Assembly (NCBI GenBank): GCA_964023275.1
Contig: OZ029922.1
Location: 733,501 to 797,500 of the forward strand
DNA: 64,000 bases
Reading direction: 5' to 3'
Origin: Norana najaformis
Lineage: Eukaryota; Annelida; Clitellata; Crassiclitellata; Hormogastridae
The notes under the pieces were generated by a model, which saw only the letters and a list, made by a program, of their open reading frames with translations, had not been told where the DNA came from and ran no database searches. Position 1 is the stretch's first letter. Every line of letters begins with the position of its first letter. Positions 12,706-26,200 of the stretch are shown one piece after another. A program made the translations under genes and the position numbers.

Positions 12706-15700
12706 TTAGGAAGCTTCCTTAGCATTTACATATAAGTCACTATAGCTCTGCGGGAATATAGAATGAGTGTTTCTTCGGACTGTATGAATGCCATCTCTAA
12801 CAGGATTGGCCTCTTCGTAGTTGGAATCAGAAGGCGCTGATTTTGGATCTTGTGCAAACTCTGGAGCTGAGTAAATGATTTCGGTTGGCGATTCGGTTTT
12901 GTTTACTTGATGGTTTTCATTAAGAACCACTGCGGCATAGACCTCATTGTTTACAGGATTCAGTTGTGGTTTATTTACCACAGCATAGACATCCTTTCCA
13001 CCCGATTGTGCCACTTTAGTGTGTTGAGCGTTGTCGTTTTCTTCGCTGTTGCTTTCAACTTCAAGCCTTGATTCACTGCCTCCGTTACTTCTCCTACAGG
13101 GATAAAAGTTAGTCTCAGCAATGCTTGCATCTAAAGTTATAATGAGTGGATAGAACTGAGGAGGAATGAAAGGAATTTTTGAATACTAAACCGCTCTATC
13201 TACACGACTACTCAGTATGTCAAAACCAATACATTGGAATCATAAATTCCACATTGCATGGGAACCAGCTTATTCACATGCGCTTAGTCAAAACAAAATG
13301 CGTATGGTCAGGTTAGGTTAAAAGTCAAAATTCAGAATTCCTGCTGATAGCTAGTGGGAAATTTTGATACAAGCTGATTCTAGTTTAATCTGTCACAAGG
13401 CGTCAATCGATGGTCGCTGTAAGTGAAATCGTGGTCAAAAATCGTATTCACTTGAACATGAGAGTCATAAGTTTAGACCTCAATGACATCGAACACACAG
13501 AACTGGGCAGTAGATTCCAAAGCTTTGGACCAACCACCGACAGCCCAATACTGTCGTGGTGCGAGATAGATGTAAATGTACTCGTTTTTAGAGCGACCTT
13601 TTGGCTCGACCCTGCTATAATAAATTGATCGGGTAAGATCCTTCACCACTGCTGCTCGTTCGAATGAGATACAACTTGTGCTAACGTGTCCTTTGATCGA
13701 GTTAAATAATTGCTGTTGTGAGAAGCGCGCAAGGAGCGGAAATAGGTCGCCTGATTTAAATGCAATATAGAGTGAACTATAAGACAGATTTTAAGCTGGA
13801 TTAAATGCCCGATGGAATGTAATAGACTACGCTTATAAAAATGCAATCGTAATTTTTCACCTAGAGCCTTGGAGACAGACTTTGAATAAGCCAGAAATAA
13901 GTTTAGGAAAACTTATGAATAAGTATACCCATGGAAAGAGGATATATAGTAACTCCAATACCTTTTTCTTCTCATGTAGATGATTACCAAGACAATAATT
14001 ACAACGACAAGAATGACAAAAAGACCTCCTCCGATTCCAACTCCTAAGCCAATTTTTTGTGAATCTGCAAAGAAAGTATTGTAATTGTAATTGTAATCGC
14101 GCATTTATAACGTCTCTTCAAAAAAATAAACTAAACGCTCCTGAGCTGATAACACGAAATATCGATCAAATAGAATGGTTTTCTAGGTCTTACGGTGAAA
14201 AGGCAAAAATAAGACCATGGGCCTACTTTATTATCAAGTATAGGCCTATCATCAGGATTCATCAAATGCTTATTACAATGTAGAAACTTTCAAATGCAAG
14301 ATTAGACCAAGGCCTTACTACGCCATGAAGTATATCATCAGGATTAATCACGCTATTTACTAGAAACTTTATAAATGTAACTCCATCCGCTAATTGTTGC
14401 CCTTCTTTAAACGCATTCTTTAAAATTTATAACTCTTAAATTTTGATAAGCTTATGTAGCCGCGTAGGCCCATTAGTTCGGATAGCTTTTCTTGACTGCG
14501 TATGTCTTACTTTCTTGATTTCCTGATGAAGCTGCAGGGTATTTATCTGTGGTTATGTCAGGTGCAATAGATGCAGGTCTGTTAGTAGCTGTAATAGTTG
14601 AAGTTTTTGTTGTTTGGGAAGTCATCGTTGTTGTCGTAGGTGTTGTTGTTATCACAGTTGTCGTTGGAACAACTGTTTGAAACAAATTATATTCATTTAT
14701 TCATTCGTTTAGGATCTCAATGTGCTACGCGAATATCGAAGCCAATACAAAAATTAAACATGGTACAATTTATTAAAATATTTAAAAAGAATACGGCACG
14801 GTGTTCACGATGATGGATCTGCTATTAGCACTAACAAAGTAATATTTCAGATAATTTTAATCTGTAGCAGAATGACTTTGCTTTGCCATTTCTTTAAAAA
14901 GAAACGCCTGAAAACTCACTATTTCTCACTGGCTTTCAAACATATAGATATTAAACTCTTTTCACTTGGCGACTGATTATCCCCGCCTCCAATACGCATT
15001 TCTATGTGACTTTGCGTGAGTTAAATAATAATAATGAAAGAAAAGGAAATATAAACTCCATGTACCTACTTTTAAGGCAAACAAACGGCCTTTGTACAGT
15101 GCAACCGCAATCAGTCCAACTCCAGGCAGGGCTTCCTTTTGGATCAACACATACACACGAGTAACTAGTGTTATTTGGTTTTTCATTTGACCAGGAGGTA
15201 TGTATGAGTTCTTTGCTATCGTCTACAGTGAACAACAGAATTATCACGTGATGAACATTTGATTACAGAACCTATCTAATAAAGTCCTCAAAGATAATAA
15301 AATAAAAACTTTAACAACGGAATAACAGGGGAGTAATCTAATTATATTATCACAGGCTGCAACGGTATTTCAGCCAAATGTTAACGGCTAAATGCGTTAA
15401 GTATTGGAAACGGATTTTCTTCGTCCGATTGAGATAGATAACATACCGGGAGATTTCCAAGACCAATCATTGTATCGAATTCCAACCCAGTACGTCAACG
15501 ATGTGTTCAACCAGGACGTATTGAACGGAGGAACCCAAATTTTAGGCTCGTTTAAAAATGTTGCCAAATCACCGCCTTTGTTAATGCAACTTTCTCTGGC
15601 TTTGTACCAACTCAGGCTTTCATCTTCATACTTTACGTAGCATCTTTCCTTGAAAAGGAAATTATCTGACAAGTTGCTCTGACACCTGATACCTACAGAA

Positions 15701-18700
15701 TAGAATGTGAATATAGAATATAGAATAGAATATATTTTAAACTTAATATCCGTTAATTCTGACGAGTTACCCCAACATTTTTAAATTCTTGTAAATCTTA
15801 TGGATCAAAAGTCATAGTATTCTAAACATGCAGAGTATATCTTGGACAATTTACAGCTCTACAAGAGTGCCAAGGAAGTTAAAACAAACCCCATATCTAA
15901 AATTCAAACTCTCGGAATGCAAGCAGTGGCGCAGAAAATTTCATTTTGCAAGAATACAAGCTTTCTTACCAATGCTCTCAACTCATCAAATCCTTTCCCT
16001 CTTGCAACTTCTTCTCATGCTTTTAAATCAAAATTTTAATATATCCTATTCGAAGATTCCGCATAGACTTCTCCTTTTTCACATCCTAATAGGTACATAG
16101 GTACAGCAACTCCCTAAACTACCTGCCTGTATAGCTGCCTGATCACCTAATTTTGACTCGTAAACCAAACTTTGATCCTGTGTATAGTTGTTTCGACAAA
16201 TTCATCTTGAGCGTTTGTGGATAGGCTGATTCTCTCTAATTGACTTTCATGGTGTTGAGTAAATGGAAATTGAGATCACTATAACGATGCTCTGCATAAA
16301 AGGCTTAAGCTTATGCTATTGCGATTAAAAAACACGACAGTCTATAAAGTGAGTAAATTAGAAAGCCATATACAATACCAGATTTTAACTCATAAGATTA
16401 ATGTATAAACGGATAAAAATTGTTTCAACTCCCCTTCAAAATCGCAAATAAATTCCTTAGAATGACTTGGATTTGAAGGTTCGACAAGAAACTTTGTTTT
16501 TTCGCTGTTAGGTTTCAGATAACAGTATTGTTTATATTCAATATCTCTTTTTTCCTGATTTCCCACTGAACCTAAAAAGCCAGGTATGAAATATAACTGG
16601 CAACAAGATTAAGAATATAATATAAGAATTTTCCAGCGATAATTAAACATGCATCATTGGCTATTTTATTGCCCGTTTTGTGTTTGTCTGGCAGAAGAAA
16701 TCCCTCTTCTATGGCCAGAGGTGAACTTGTTCCTTTTGCACGTTCTTCGACAATTCAACTTCGTGTTCAGTGGTTAGTCTATCCAACGACCGAATGCCTT
16801 CCTTTGGATCTGGGTATTCTTTTAACCATAAAGGCCTTACCGCCTTTCATCATCACTTTAAAACTGTTCTCTTTAGCCTGCATGGGCAGGGCTTGAAGCT
16901 TCTGTGAGCAGATATCTTGGAGGGGTGCTTTATGCGTGCACTGATTGAATGCATTTATATATCTGAACATTTACATAGCGCAGTTTTGGGAACCTCGCAA
17001 AGGCGCTGACACATGGCTATCTAACACTTCTAAAAGCATGTGTTAAGATACATTAGGCTGAGAATGTTAAGATAGCATTTTCATTGCACACTATCATATT
17101 TTAAAGAATCTGGATCCCAACAAGAATATTCCGCTGCGCGGACCTTGAGTTCAATATTGTCGTGACCCTTGTTAACTGATTCATTAAGTCGGGGGTTGAA
17201 TACTGCAGCTATCTGCTAGCAATCCAGTCAAGTTCAATAGATGTTAGATTGAATCAGACTCAACTGTGCAGCCCTAGTAGTGAACAGCAAGTCTAACTAT
17301 TCTTCGTATATTAGAATATGTGCGATATACAGTGCACTTGCTTCCTGTGTGAGAAATTATGCGATTTAAGAGTCTTCTGCTTGAGCAATCGGAGCTAATG
17401 TCATGCTTCAAAGAGTTTTGTTTTCTGTCATCGAGTCAGCAGGGTCGACAATCATTTCTTTCCTCTGTGTATTATTTGTCAAGTGCCTCGTTCCTTACAG
17501 CAATTCAAACAATTTTTTGGAACTACGTGCACGTCAAGAAACACGGGGTGGTTTATGGATCACAATGTTGCATAAACTGAAATACATAAGATACGAACTT
17601 AAAAATGACTATATAGTGTAATATACATTTAGACTAAGAAATTACAAAAAAATGCGCATAAAATCATAGACAAATCGTGAGGAAGAGAAGCTCAAAAGTT
17701 AGTACGTCGTCCTCATCATTAAAGATTGCTAAGGTTCAATGACACGCACATATATACCATATACCATCAGTATCTATAAGACTATCGTCATATAGATTCG
17801 TGTTGAATACTTGCCATTGTTCTTTACACGTACATGCTCGCAAATATTGTATCACTCATTTCTATAAGCAGCGTAAATAGTCCGATATATGTTAAAAATC
17901 ATGTTTGGTTTTCAGGAAATAATATGATGTTCTGGTTTGTGTGCATAATTAAATAAACTTACCCCGATACTGAGATCCATTCACAAGAAACCAAGTGTCG
18001 TTGGGTTCCTGATGGAGTTTTATATTTATGTACATCGATGAATTGAGTTGCGAAGTCGACAGAAACTGAGTCAATGCCAATTGAGTTTCATCGTCTCTAA
18101 CAACAACCAACGCAGAAGAATTCTTCGAACACCAGGATTTTGCATCTTCAAAGTTCCCAGTCACATTGGGTGTTTGAAAATAATATTCTCCGATGTAAGT
18201 TTCGACATACGAAGATACTTGTTCAACGGCGACAACCATCACTAAACAGAGAAAAGCACAACAAATGACAATTTTTAAAGAAGAATCTTTTACAGTCAAA
18301 ATTCTTTGTCGACTGCTACTCTAGTGTATTTATTGCATTAGCGCAATTTAATTAGCGTCCGTGCTAGGCGTTTGACCATCCACGACGCACTATGAATTCA
18401 CTGAGGCTTTGCTGAAGCTGTTATAGTGTTGTGAAAATTGAGCCTTTGGAAGTGCATGTACATGTATTCGCAGTCACAACAAACCATGGTCATATAATTT
18501 ATTCATTAGTTCAGAGTATTTATATAGCGACCTCTATGACTGGAGGATTCGAGGTTCGGATTCGAGCCTCCTCTGAAACGATTACTGCGTAGGGACTTTG
18601 AGTAAGTCATTTATTCACAATTGCTCAGAGCCATCGATTTTTGTTTAGTAATTAGATAGTGGCGCTTAATGAACGCTGAAATAAATATCTACTCAGAGGC

Positions 18701-19057
18701 AGCCCACCCCCAGCTGAAGGAAACAGTTAACAGTTTTCGAGCCTAATATTTAGGTTATATGTAACATTGCAAGATGGGTATATGTGATAACATTACAATA
18801 TTCTGATATTGGTACTCAATAAACGTCCACTTCTACCTACAATAAGTTAGCGAGTAGTCGTTAACCAGCTTTAATGATCACAAACCAAAGTAATGTCGAT
18901 TAAAAATGCATCTGTAGGTTAGGTAATATCTTCAAAACCAGGAAGTTACATTCCCCTTTAGTAGATTACGCTGCCACTCGTATATAACTAAATAGAATAT
19001 CTGTTATACAGTAATTTTCTTACCGAAAACAATTGTTATTGTGAAAATCTTGAACAT
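12706..19057 (-). CDS. Gene C: two-CTLD receptor with long tyrosine-rich tail
   Basis: Exons: 19057-19024, 18241-17963, 16571-16434, 15692-15447, 15222-15070, 14672-14511, 14064-13962, 13093-12706; 1503 nt, 500 aa. Signal peptide MFKIFTITIVFVMVVAVEQ; CTLD1 (EDAKSWC, FICDFE); CTLD2 (KERCYVKYEDES, WVGIRYNDWSW, CVCVDPKGSPAWSWTDCGC, FVCLK); Thr-rich stalk; Gly-rich start to the TM helix (GVGIGGGLFVILVVVIIVLV) and YMRRKR. The 129-residue tail has tyrosines in DVYAVV, EVYAAV, EIIYSAP, SNYEEA and SDLYVNA. YAVV-x12-YAAV resembles a loose ITAM with Val in place of Leu/Ile; YVN fits a Grb2-type SH2 site. Odd: the donor after exon 3 reads GAAG|GGGAGT, where paralogues have GT or GC. If it cannot splice, translation runs on 15 codons to a TGA, giving a soluble single-CTLD product. 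Gene E is its closest relative. Confidence 0.82.
18540..18690 (+). repeat. SINE family 1, 5'-truncated
   Basis: Matches the family from the B box (GATTCGAGCCTCCTCTGA) to the tail TAGTGGCGCTTAATGAACGC. It lies in intron 1 of gene C and has a counterpart at the equivalent place in gene E, so it predates the block duplication. Confidence 0.7.
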
Positions 19058-20262
19058 TTTTCTTAAATCAGAACACTGCTTTATGAATAACACAAGAATA
19101 AAAATCTGTAAAATATTTGGGTCAATATGATAAACAAACTCTATCACAGCAGTCAACCTTATGATATTCAAAAAGGAAGTACCACATGCAAGAGTAGGCA
19201 GAGGCAGCCTTAATACGGTCTTAAGACGTTCAATAGCTGGCTCAGTAAAGTAACTGAACCGTGACGAACGAGAGTCAGGCCTATATATGCACACAAAATA
19301 TGTGCTTTGGCCTAGCATTCTGACCCATTGTATATCGACTGAACTTCTTCAACGGTTTTTTTAGTAAGGCTTCACTTGAAGAGATTTGACGTGATGTCCA
19401 CGCCCATCCGACGAAAGAGATAATTTAATCGATTATATCAGTTGTCAGTGCTACATCTTCCTCTCAAGAGATGTCTGTTAACGATGACAAGTTAAAACGA
19501 AAACTTGACAACACAAGACAAACAGCACAACTTTATCGATCCCATCAGTTGTTAGTGCCTTATGTTCTTATCAAGATCTACATACATAAAAGATGACAAA
19601 TTAGTATCGAAAGAGATTTCAAAATCTGGCAATGCATGACTACCACTACTACCAAAGCTCAACTTTTGGAATCTTCGTTACAACCCTCATCAGAGGCGTC
19701 TTCTTTTTTCTACTAGCCTTGGATTCATTTCTACTTTTGGATGCAAATGCAATATTTTTAACAGGAATGCGGAGGAAAACAAAGCTAATTATTACTTGTT
19801 GCGTAAACTTAGCTAATATGTAAGTGCTTTAAAAGTTATTAAACATTTTAACTTCACTGAATTTTAACAAATATCGAAAGGTCTTTAAAACTTTTTATCT
19901 GAAGATGCCAAGTCAGAACGCCTTCCCTCTACATCTTACACTTTTAAAGCACAGAATTGCATTACATTTTCAGCTAGGGAAACCAATATGGCTGACTAAC
20001 AGAAGAAGAGAGCAGTTTATATGATCGTTACACATGATGCTGATGTTAAATTAGATTGTCACGTTTGTTCATATTGAAATGATGGTCAAAGTTTTCAAGG
20101 ACTGCTGGGATTTGGCGTTACAGTTAAACTTTCTCGTGTATCACTCTACATGTAAACTGAAGTATCAAATGTAGCGAATTGTACATCGATGAAAACGTAA
20201 ACAAGACGTCTAACAAAACGGAAACCACAAGGCTTTATAATTTTTTATTAGTGTCAGCTGCT
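19058..20262. other. Intergenic, genes D and C
   Basis: 1.2 kb between the 3' end of gene D and the 5' end of gene C; it must hold the promoter of C. It is matched by 37791-38995 in block copy 2. No further gene seen. On the minus strand an AATAAA lies at about 20249-20244, just after the gene D stop, and could be its polyadenylation signal. Confidence 0.5.
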
Positions 20263-23200
20263 TTATGTATTTTGAGGAATAAGTTCGTAATTTTTGGGTT
20301 CAGGTTGGTTGAGCTGATCGTAAAGAGGCATCGCGGTTCCTTGTCCAAGCCTCGTCTCCATTTGAAGATGCTGATAATGAACATCTGATGCAGCAGCTTC
20401 AATTCCTGCTGTACTTCTATCCAGATGATCTTGAGATGTTCTTGTTGCAGCTCTTACATTTGCGTTATTTCCAATATTCTTTCTGTATAATAAAATGAAT
20501 GAGCTACAAAATTATTGAGCGAAACCTGAGACAGAATTATCTGTAAAGTAGACTTGGGTAGACTATTCGACTTTAATTAGGTAATGATACATTTGCCTTA
20601 AATGGACATTTCAATACTTGGGTTTAATAATCGCTTAAGATTAACGTTTAACTCGTCCAACTATGTAATTGCAATGGTAAGTGGCAACTTCTATAGAGCC
20701 GGTGTCTAATGCACAAGGCCTCAATCGATGGCGCACCAATATCAAGTGGCAGTCAGGTCAGTAACAAGTAAGTCAGTCTGATGAAATTATGAGCAGTATT
20801 CGCTATGCAGTAGCATATTTTCTGTGATAGACAATAAATTTACCAATAAAATATGTAGTCCTTAGATAAAAGAAACTGACTCGGCGCTTCTAATCATTAT
20901 CATCAACTCCCTTAGGCCCGTTCATCTCGTTAAAATCATAAATCTTATAAATGCACCACAGTACAACGGCATGCAAATGGTAGATTCAAAAGTTATAAAA
21001 GTCCTGCTTATTTAGACATGCTTATATAGACCCGCCTGGCACAGAGTGGCAGTGAGACGGCTATTAAGTTTCAGTGTAACAATATTATTATTCATTGTAT
21101 AAATGCAGGCTAAAGTGAAGCAAAAATAAACGACTATTCAAATCCAACTACAGTGCACATGAAGAATTTCGATTTAGATTTTCAAGAAAACGGCTTAAGT
21201 TACGATAAATAATGATTTATTGACAAGATAAATGATTCTTTACTTTAAGAAATTTCTAGAAGTTTCAACAGTTTTTAACTGAAACTAACCTCAGTCGTCT
21301 TTTTAAGTGTACATAGCATAAGGCCAAGACCAGGGTGATTATCACCAGAGGAAGAATGACTCCAATTCCAAGCACCAGTCCAATTATCAGCCCTGCAAAT
21401 GAAGACGCACATAAGCCTTTGCAATAATACACGTTATTTAACAATAATTGATCGATGTAGACCTATTAATTACCTGTGACACGGTAGCTGATAGCTGAGC
21501 GCTAGCCTTGTAACACGGAGTGAATGGATTCGAGCCTCCTCTGAGGCAGTTACTGTGTATGGACCTTCAGGAAGTCCTTCAAACCCAATTACTCAGCGCC
21601 ATTAGATAATGCTTAGTCATTAGGTAATGGCGCTTGATAAATGCAGTACAAATAATAATTATTAATTACTAAGATCTGAAATATAAGAAGAATTTCGCAT
21701 TAAATTCATATTGTCTACCTTCCGATTTGCATGCTTTTGCAAGAATAGAATGATCGGTGGTCACAGTGTTTAAAGCCATAGTAGTTGTAGAGATAGCTAT
21801 GTGAGCGATACTTGTAGTTATCATTGTAGTTGACGTCATCGTAGTCGTAGGGACAACTACAAGGAAAGAATAACATAGTAGAAATCTAGTAAACACGGTA
21901 GGAGCACACCTGAGCATTTTAGAGGTTCTTCAACGAAGCCATGCAGATGTTAAGAAGCAAACTTTAAGAAAACGTGTTCTTGTTATGTTGCTGTTTGTCC
22001 TCATTGCTGAATTTCGGCTTCATTAATCCTAGACTAGGGTCTGCTTAAGATTTTCAACAACCATGACTGGTTGTCATCGACCGATGACTGGTATAATATT
22101 AGAGTGCCGTTATAGCAGTAACTAAAGTAGAAAATTCCAAAAGACATTTCGTGTTGTTTCTAATTTACCGGACTTTTGTGTTCATCTTTCACGCACTTCG
22201 CTTGCTACAGAATCTACATAGTTTACGTTGTTTAGACTCAGAAAATGTTTTTCTGATACTTTCAAATACAAAAGTGAATACACAATTTACAATTATTAAA
22301 GGTTGTCCGCCTACTTTTAAGGCAAACAAACGGCCTTTGTACAGTGCAACCGCAATCAGTCCAACTCCAGGCAGGGCTTCCATTTGGATCCACACATACA
22401 CACGAGTAACTAGTGTTATTTGGTTTTCCATTTGACCAGGAGGTATGTATGAGTTCTTTGCTATCGTCTACAGTGAACAACAGAATTATCACGTGATGCG
22501 CATTTGATTACAGAACCTATCTAATAAAGTCCTCAAAGATAATAAAATAAAAACTTTAACAACGGAATAACAGGGCAGTAATCTAATTATATTATCACAG
22601 GCTGCGACGGTACTGCAACCAAATGTTAACGGCTAAATGCGTTAAGTATTGGAAACGGATTTTCTTCGTCCGATTGAGATAGATAACATACCGGGAGATT
22701 TCCAAGACCAATCATTATATCGAATTCCAACCCAGTACATCAAGGACAAGTTCAACCAGGACGTATTGAACGGAGGAATCCACGTGTTAGACTCAGGTTG
22801 AAACATTGCCAAATCACCGCCTTTGTTAATGCAACTTTCTCTGGCTTTGTACCAACTCAGGCTTTCATCTTCATACTTTACGTAGCATCTTTCCTTGAAA
22901 AGGAAATTATTCGTTGAATTTCTCAGACACCTGGAACCTAAAGAAAAAATGTTTTAAACGGTTAACATTCATTAAATCTGGCGAGTTACCAAAATATTTG
23001 TAATTCTCGTTAATCCAGAGTTATAGGATTTAAAGATTAGAGCATAGGTTGGACGATCTACTTTTTCAGAAGACTCCTGTTTGAGTTATGAAAGTCAATT
23101 TATCTAATATTTAAACTCTTGGAATACAGGCATTGACGCCAAACATTTCATTTCGTAAAAGTAGAAAGATTCTGACCCATGACCTCAACTCATCAAACCC

Positions 23201-26200
23201 TTTTCTTCTTGCAATTCTCCTCATGCCGTTCAATCGAAATTTTAATATAATGGAAAACTCTACATCGAATGCTCGTTTTCTTATCGTAATTGGTACAGCA
23301 ACTCCTTAAACCTTCTGCCGTCTTGCTTTATCATTTAAGTTTGACTCATAAGGCAAAATACCTGATCATTCCTATGTGTACGTGCTTCGACGAATTTGCC
23401 ATGATCGCCTGCGAATAAACCGGTTCTCCGCATTTATCTTTCATGGCGCTGAGTAAATGCAGTTTACGATCGTGATAACGATGCCCGGTAAACAAGGCCT
23501 ATATGTGTGGGATTGCGATTATGTACGAATACATGAGTGAGTATAAATAATAAATCCAGATATAACAACAAATTTAAAGGCATCACGTAACGTATAAATG
23601 AATAAAAAGTTTGAACTTGCCTTCAAAATCGCAAATGTATTTCCTAGAATGACTTGGATTTGAAACTTCGACATAAAACTCTGGTTTTTCGCTGTTAGGT
23701 TTCAGATAACAGTATTGTTTATATTCAATATCTCGATTTTCTTGATCTCCCACAGAACCTAAAATCGTCAAATATGAAGTATAAAATGACAAAACAAAAA
23801 GGTGAAATATGAGAATTTTCTGACAATAATGAAACATGTTTATATTTGTCTTTTTATTGGTGCTTTGTTTCCCATTTCAAGTTTTGGTAGCCGAATAAAT
23901 CTTCATTCTTCGACTCGAGAGACGCCGTATGCACCTTTCACCATCATTTGAAAGTTATTCTTCGTAGCCAGGCTGCGTAGCTGGGAACGCCTCTAAGCAG
24001 ATAGCTTTAATTGGCGCTATATAAATGTTTATCCTCTGTCTGAATTTATATATCCGAACATTTATATAGCGCAGTTTGAGAACCTGAAAAGACCCTCACA
24101 CGTGGCTATCTAACAGTTCTAAAAAAGGTGCGTGAAGATATCATGTTCATTGCAAAACTATGAAATCTTAAAGAATCTCCATTCCCACAAGATTCATGTT
24201 CAGTTTAATGCTGCCGTAACTGCTTCATCATGCTACAGATTGAATACTGCAACTATGCGATAGCAATACTGCCGAGGTTCAGGATATATTAGATCGAGTC
24301 GACCTCAACTGTGCAGCCGTAGTAGCGAACAGCAAACCTAAATACTCTTTGTATATTAGAATATATGCGTAAACACTGCACTTGCTTCCTGTGTGAGAAA
24401 TAATGCGATTCAAGATTCTCCTGCTTAAGCAATTGGCGCTAGTCAACACTGCCCCGTCAGTTGGGTGTTTTGCTATCGAGTACGCTCTCTGATTACATTT
24501 TCAGATGATTCATTCCTTGCATCAGTTTGAGCGCATTGGGTCGTCTCTTTTAGGATTAATGCATTGAAAATATGTAAAGAACATAATGTTTCATGTGATT
24601 CTGTCACATGATTCCGTCACACCTGCTTAGGTCAGTTAGATAGCCATGTGTGCAGTGCTCTTCAGAGATTCTAAAATGACTCATGCAATGCGCCCTTGCT
24701 TTCCTATGACACTCTATAATTCGACTTTTCTCTGCAAAGTCGCAGTTTCGGTATAGCAACTGTGCGCGCGTCAAAGAACACAGGGTGGATTATGGGTCAC
24801 AATGTTGTCTAAACTGAAATAAAGATGAGACGAACTAAATAACGACTATATTGTAATATACATTTCGAACAAGAAAATTAAAAAAATGCACAAAAATTCA
24901 TAGGCAAATCGCGAGGAGAAGAAGCACAAAGCCTAATAGGTCGTCATCCACACTAAAGATCGCTAAGGTTCAGTGAGATGCATATAATTATATATCATTT
25001 ACGCACTGTATCTATAAGACTATCGTCATTTAGACTGCCATATTTCTTTAAAAGTTTATACTCGCAAATATTGTATCACTCAAATTCTACAAAGCAGCTT
25101 AAAATAGTCCGATATACGTTAACACTGGGGTTTGTTTTTTCTGGAAAGATTATGATGTTCTGGTTTGTATGGATAATTAAATAAACTTACCCCGATACTG
25201 AGATCCATTAACAAGGTACCAAGTTATGATGGGTTCCTGGTGGAGTTTTATATTTATGTACATTGATGAATTGAGTTGTGAACTCGACAGAAACTGAGTC
25301 AATGCCACTTGAGTTTCATCGTCTCTAACAACAACCAACGCGGAAGAATTTGCTGAACACCAGGATTTTGCATCTTCAAAGTTCCCAATCACACTGGGTG
25401 TTTGGAAATAAAATTCTCCGATGTAAGTTTCGACATACGAAGATACTTGTTCAATGGCGATAACCATCACTAAATAGAAAAAACACAACAAATGCTATTT
25501 TAAAATGAATCTTGTACACTCACAGTTCTGTGTCGACTGCTATTCCGGAATACTAATTACATTCGTTCAATTTAATTAGCGTCTTTGCAACTATAAGGCT
25601 TATGACTTTTGACGATATACCACAACCTATTCACTGGACTTAGATGAAGCTGTTGCATGTTGCGAAAACTTAAATTTTTCAGTAAGCATGTATTCACAGT
25701 CGTGACAAGTCGATCATGTATTTATTTCATTCAGAGCAATTTATATAACGCCCTCTAAGATTTCTACTCAGTGGCGCTGCCAGCCCGACGAAAGCTAACA
25801 GTTTTCGGGCCTAATATTTAGGTTATATGTAATATTGAAAGATGGATATGTGTGATAGTATTATACTTTCTATGGTGGTTTATCCTTCAAGATAAATATT
25901 TATTCCCACTCTCTATCTGCCTGATCGTAAGCTTCAGAGGCGAGGCCCATGAGATGATTAACTGCACAAAAAATTACTTGAAATTGATTTAGAAAACATA
26001 CATATCCCCAATTCGACTAGAATGCTGACACAGTTAATTCCCTAGTGTCAAACCCATTATTTTTTCTACAGCCTCATACGAAGGGCTATTAAGTACAGCA
26101 AAGAGACTTTTTATTAGACCATGTCGTCTCTATATATACAGAGCAGCAAAAATAAATACATTAATGGATATTAATATATGGTACTAGGCCAAGTTTGGTT

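Noticed and set aside
17949..18299. Start codon at 18299 giving MTVKDSSLK as the N-terminus of gene C (and the like in E)
   Set aside because: The reading passes through an acceptor (CTCTGTTTAG) at the same place in all paralogues; a separate short signal-peptide exon joins in phase and is conserved in B, C, D, E and F.
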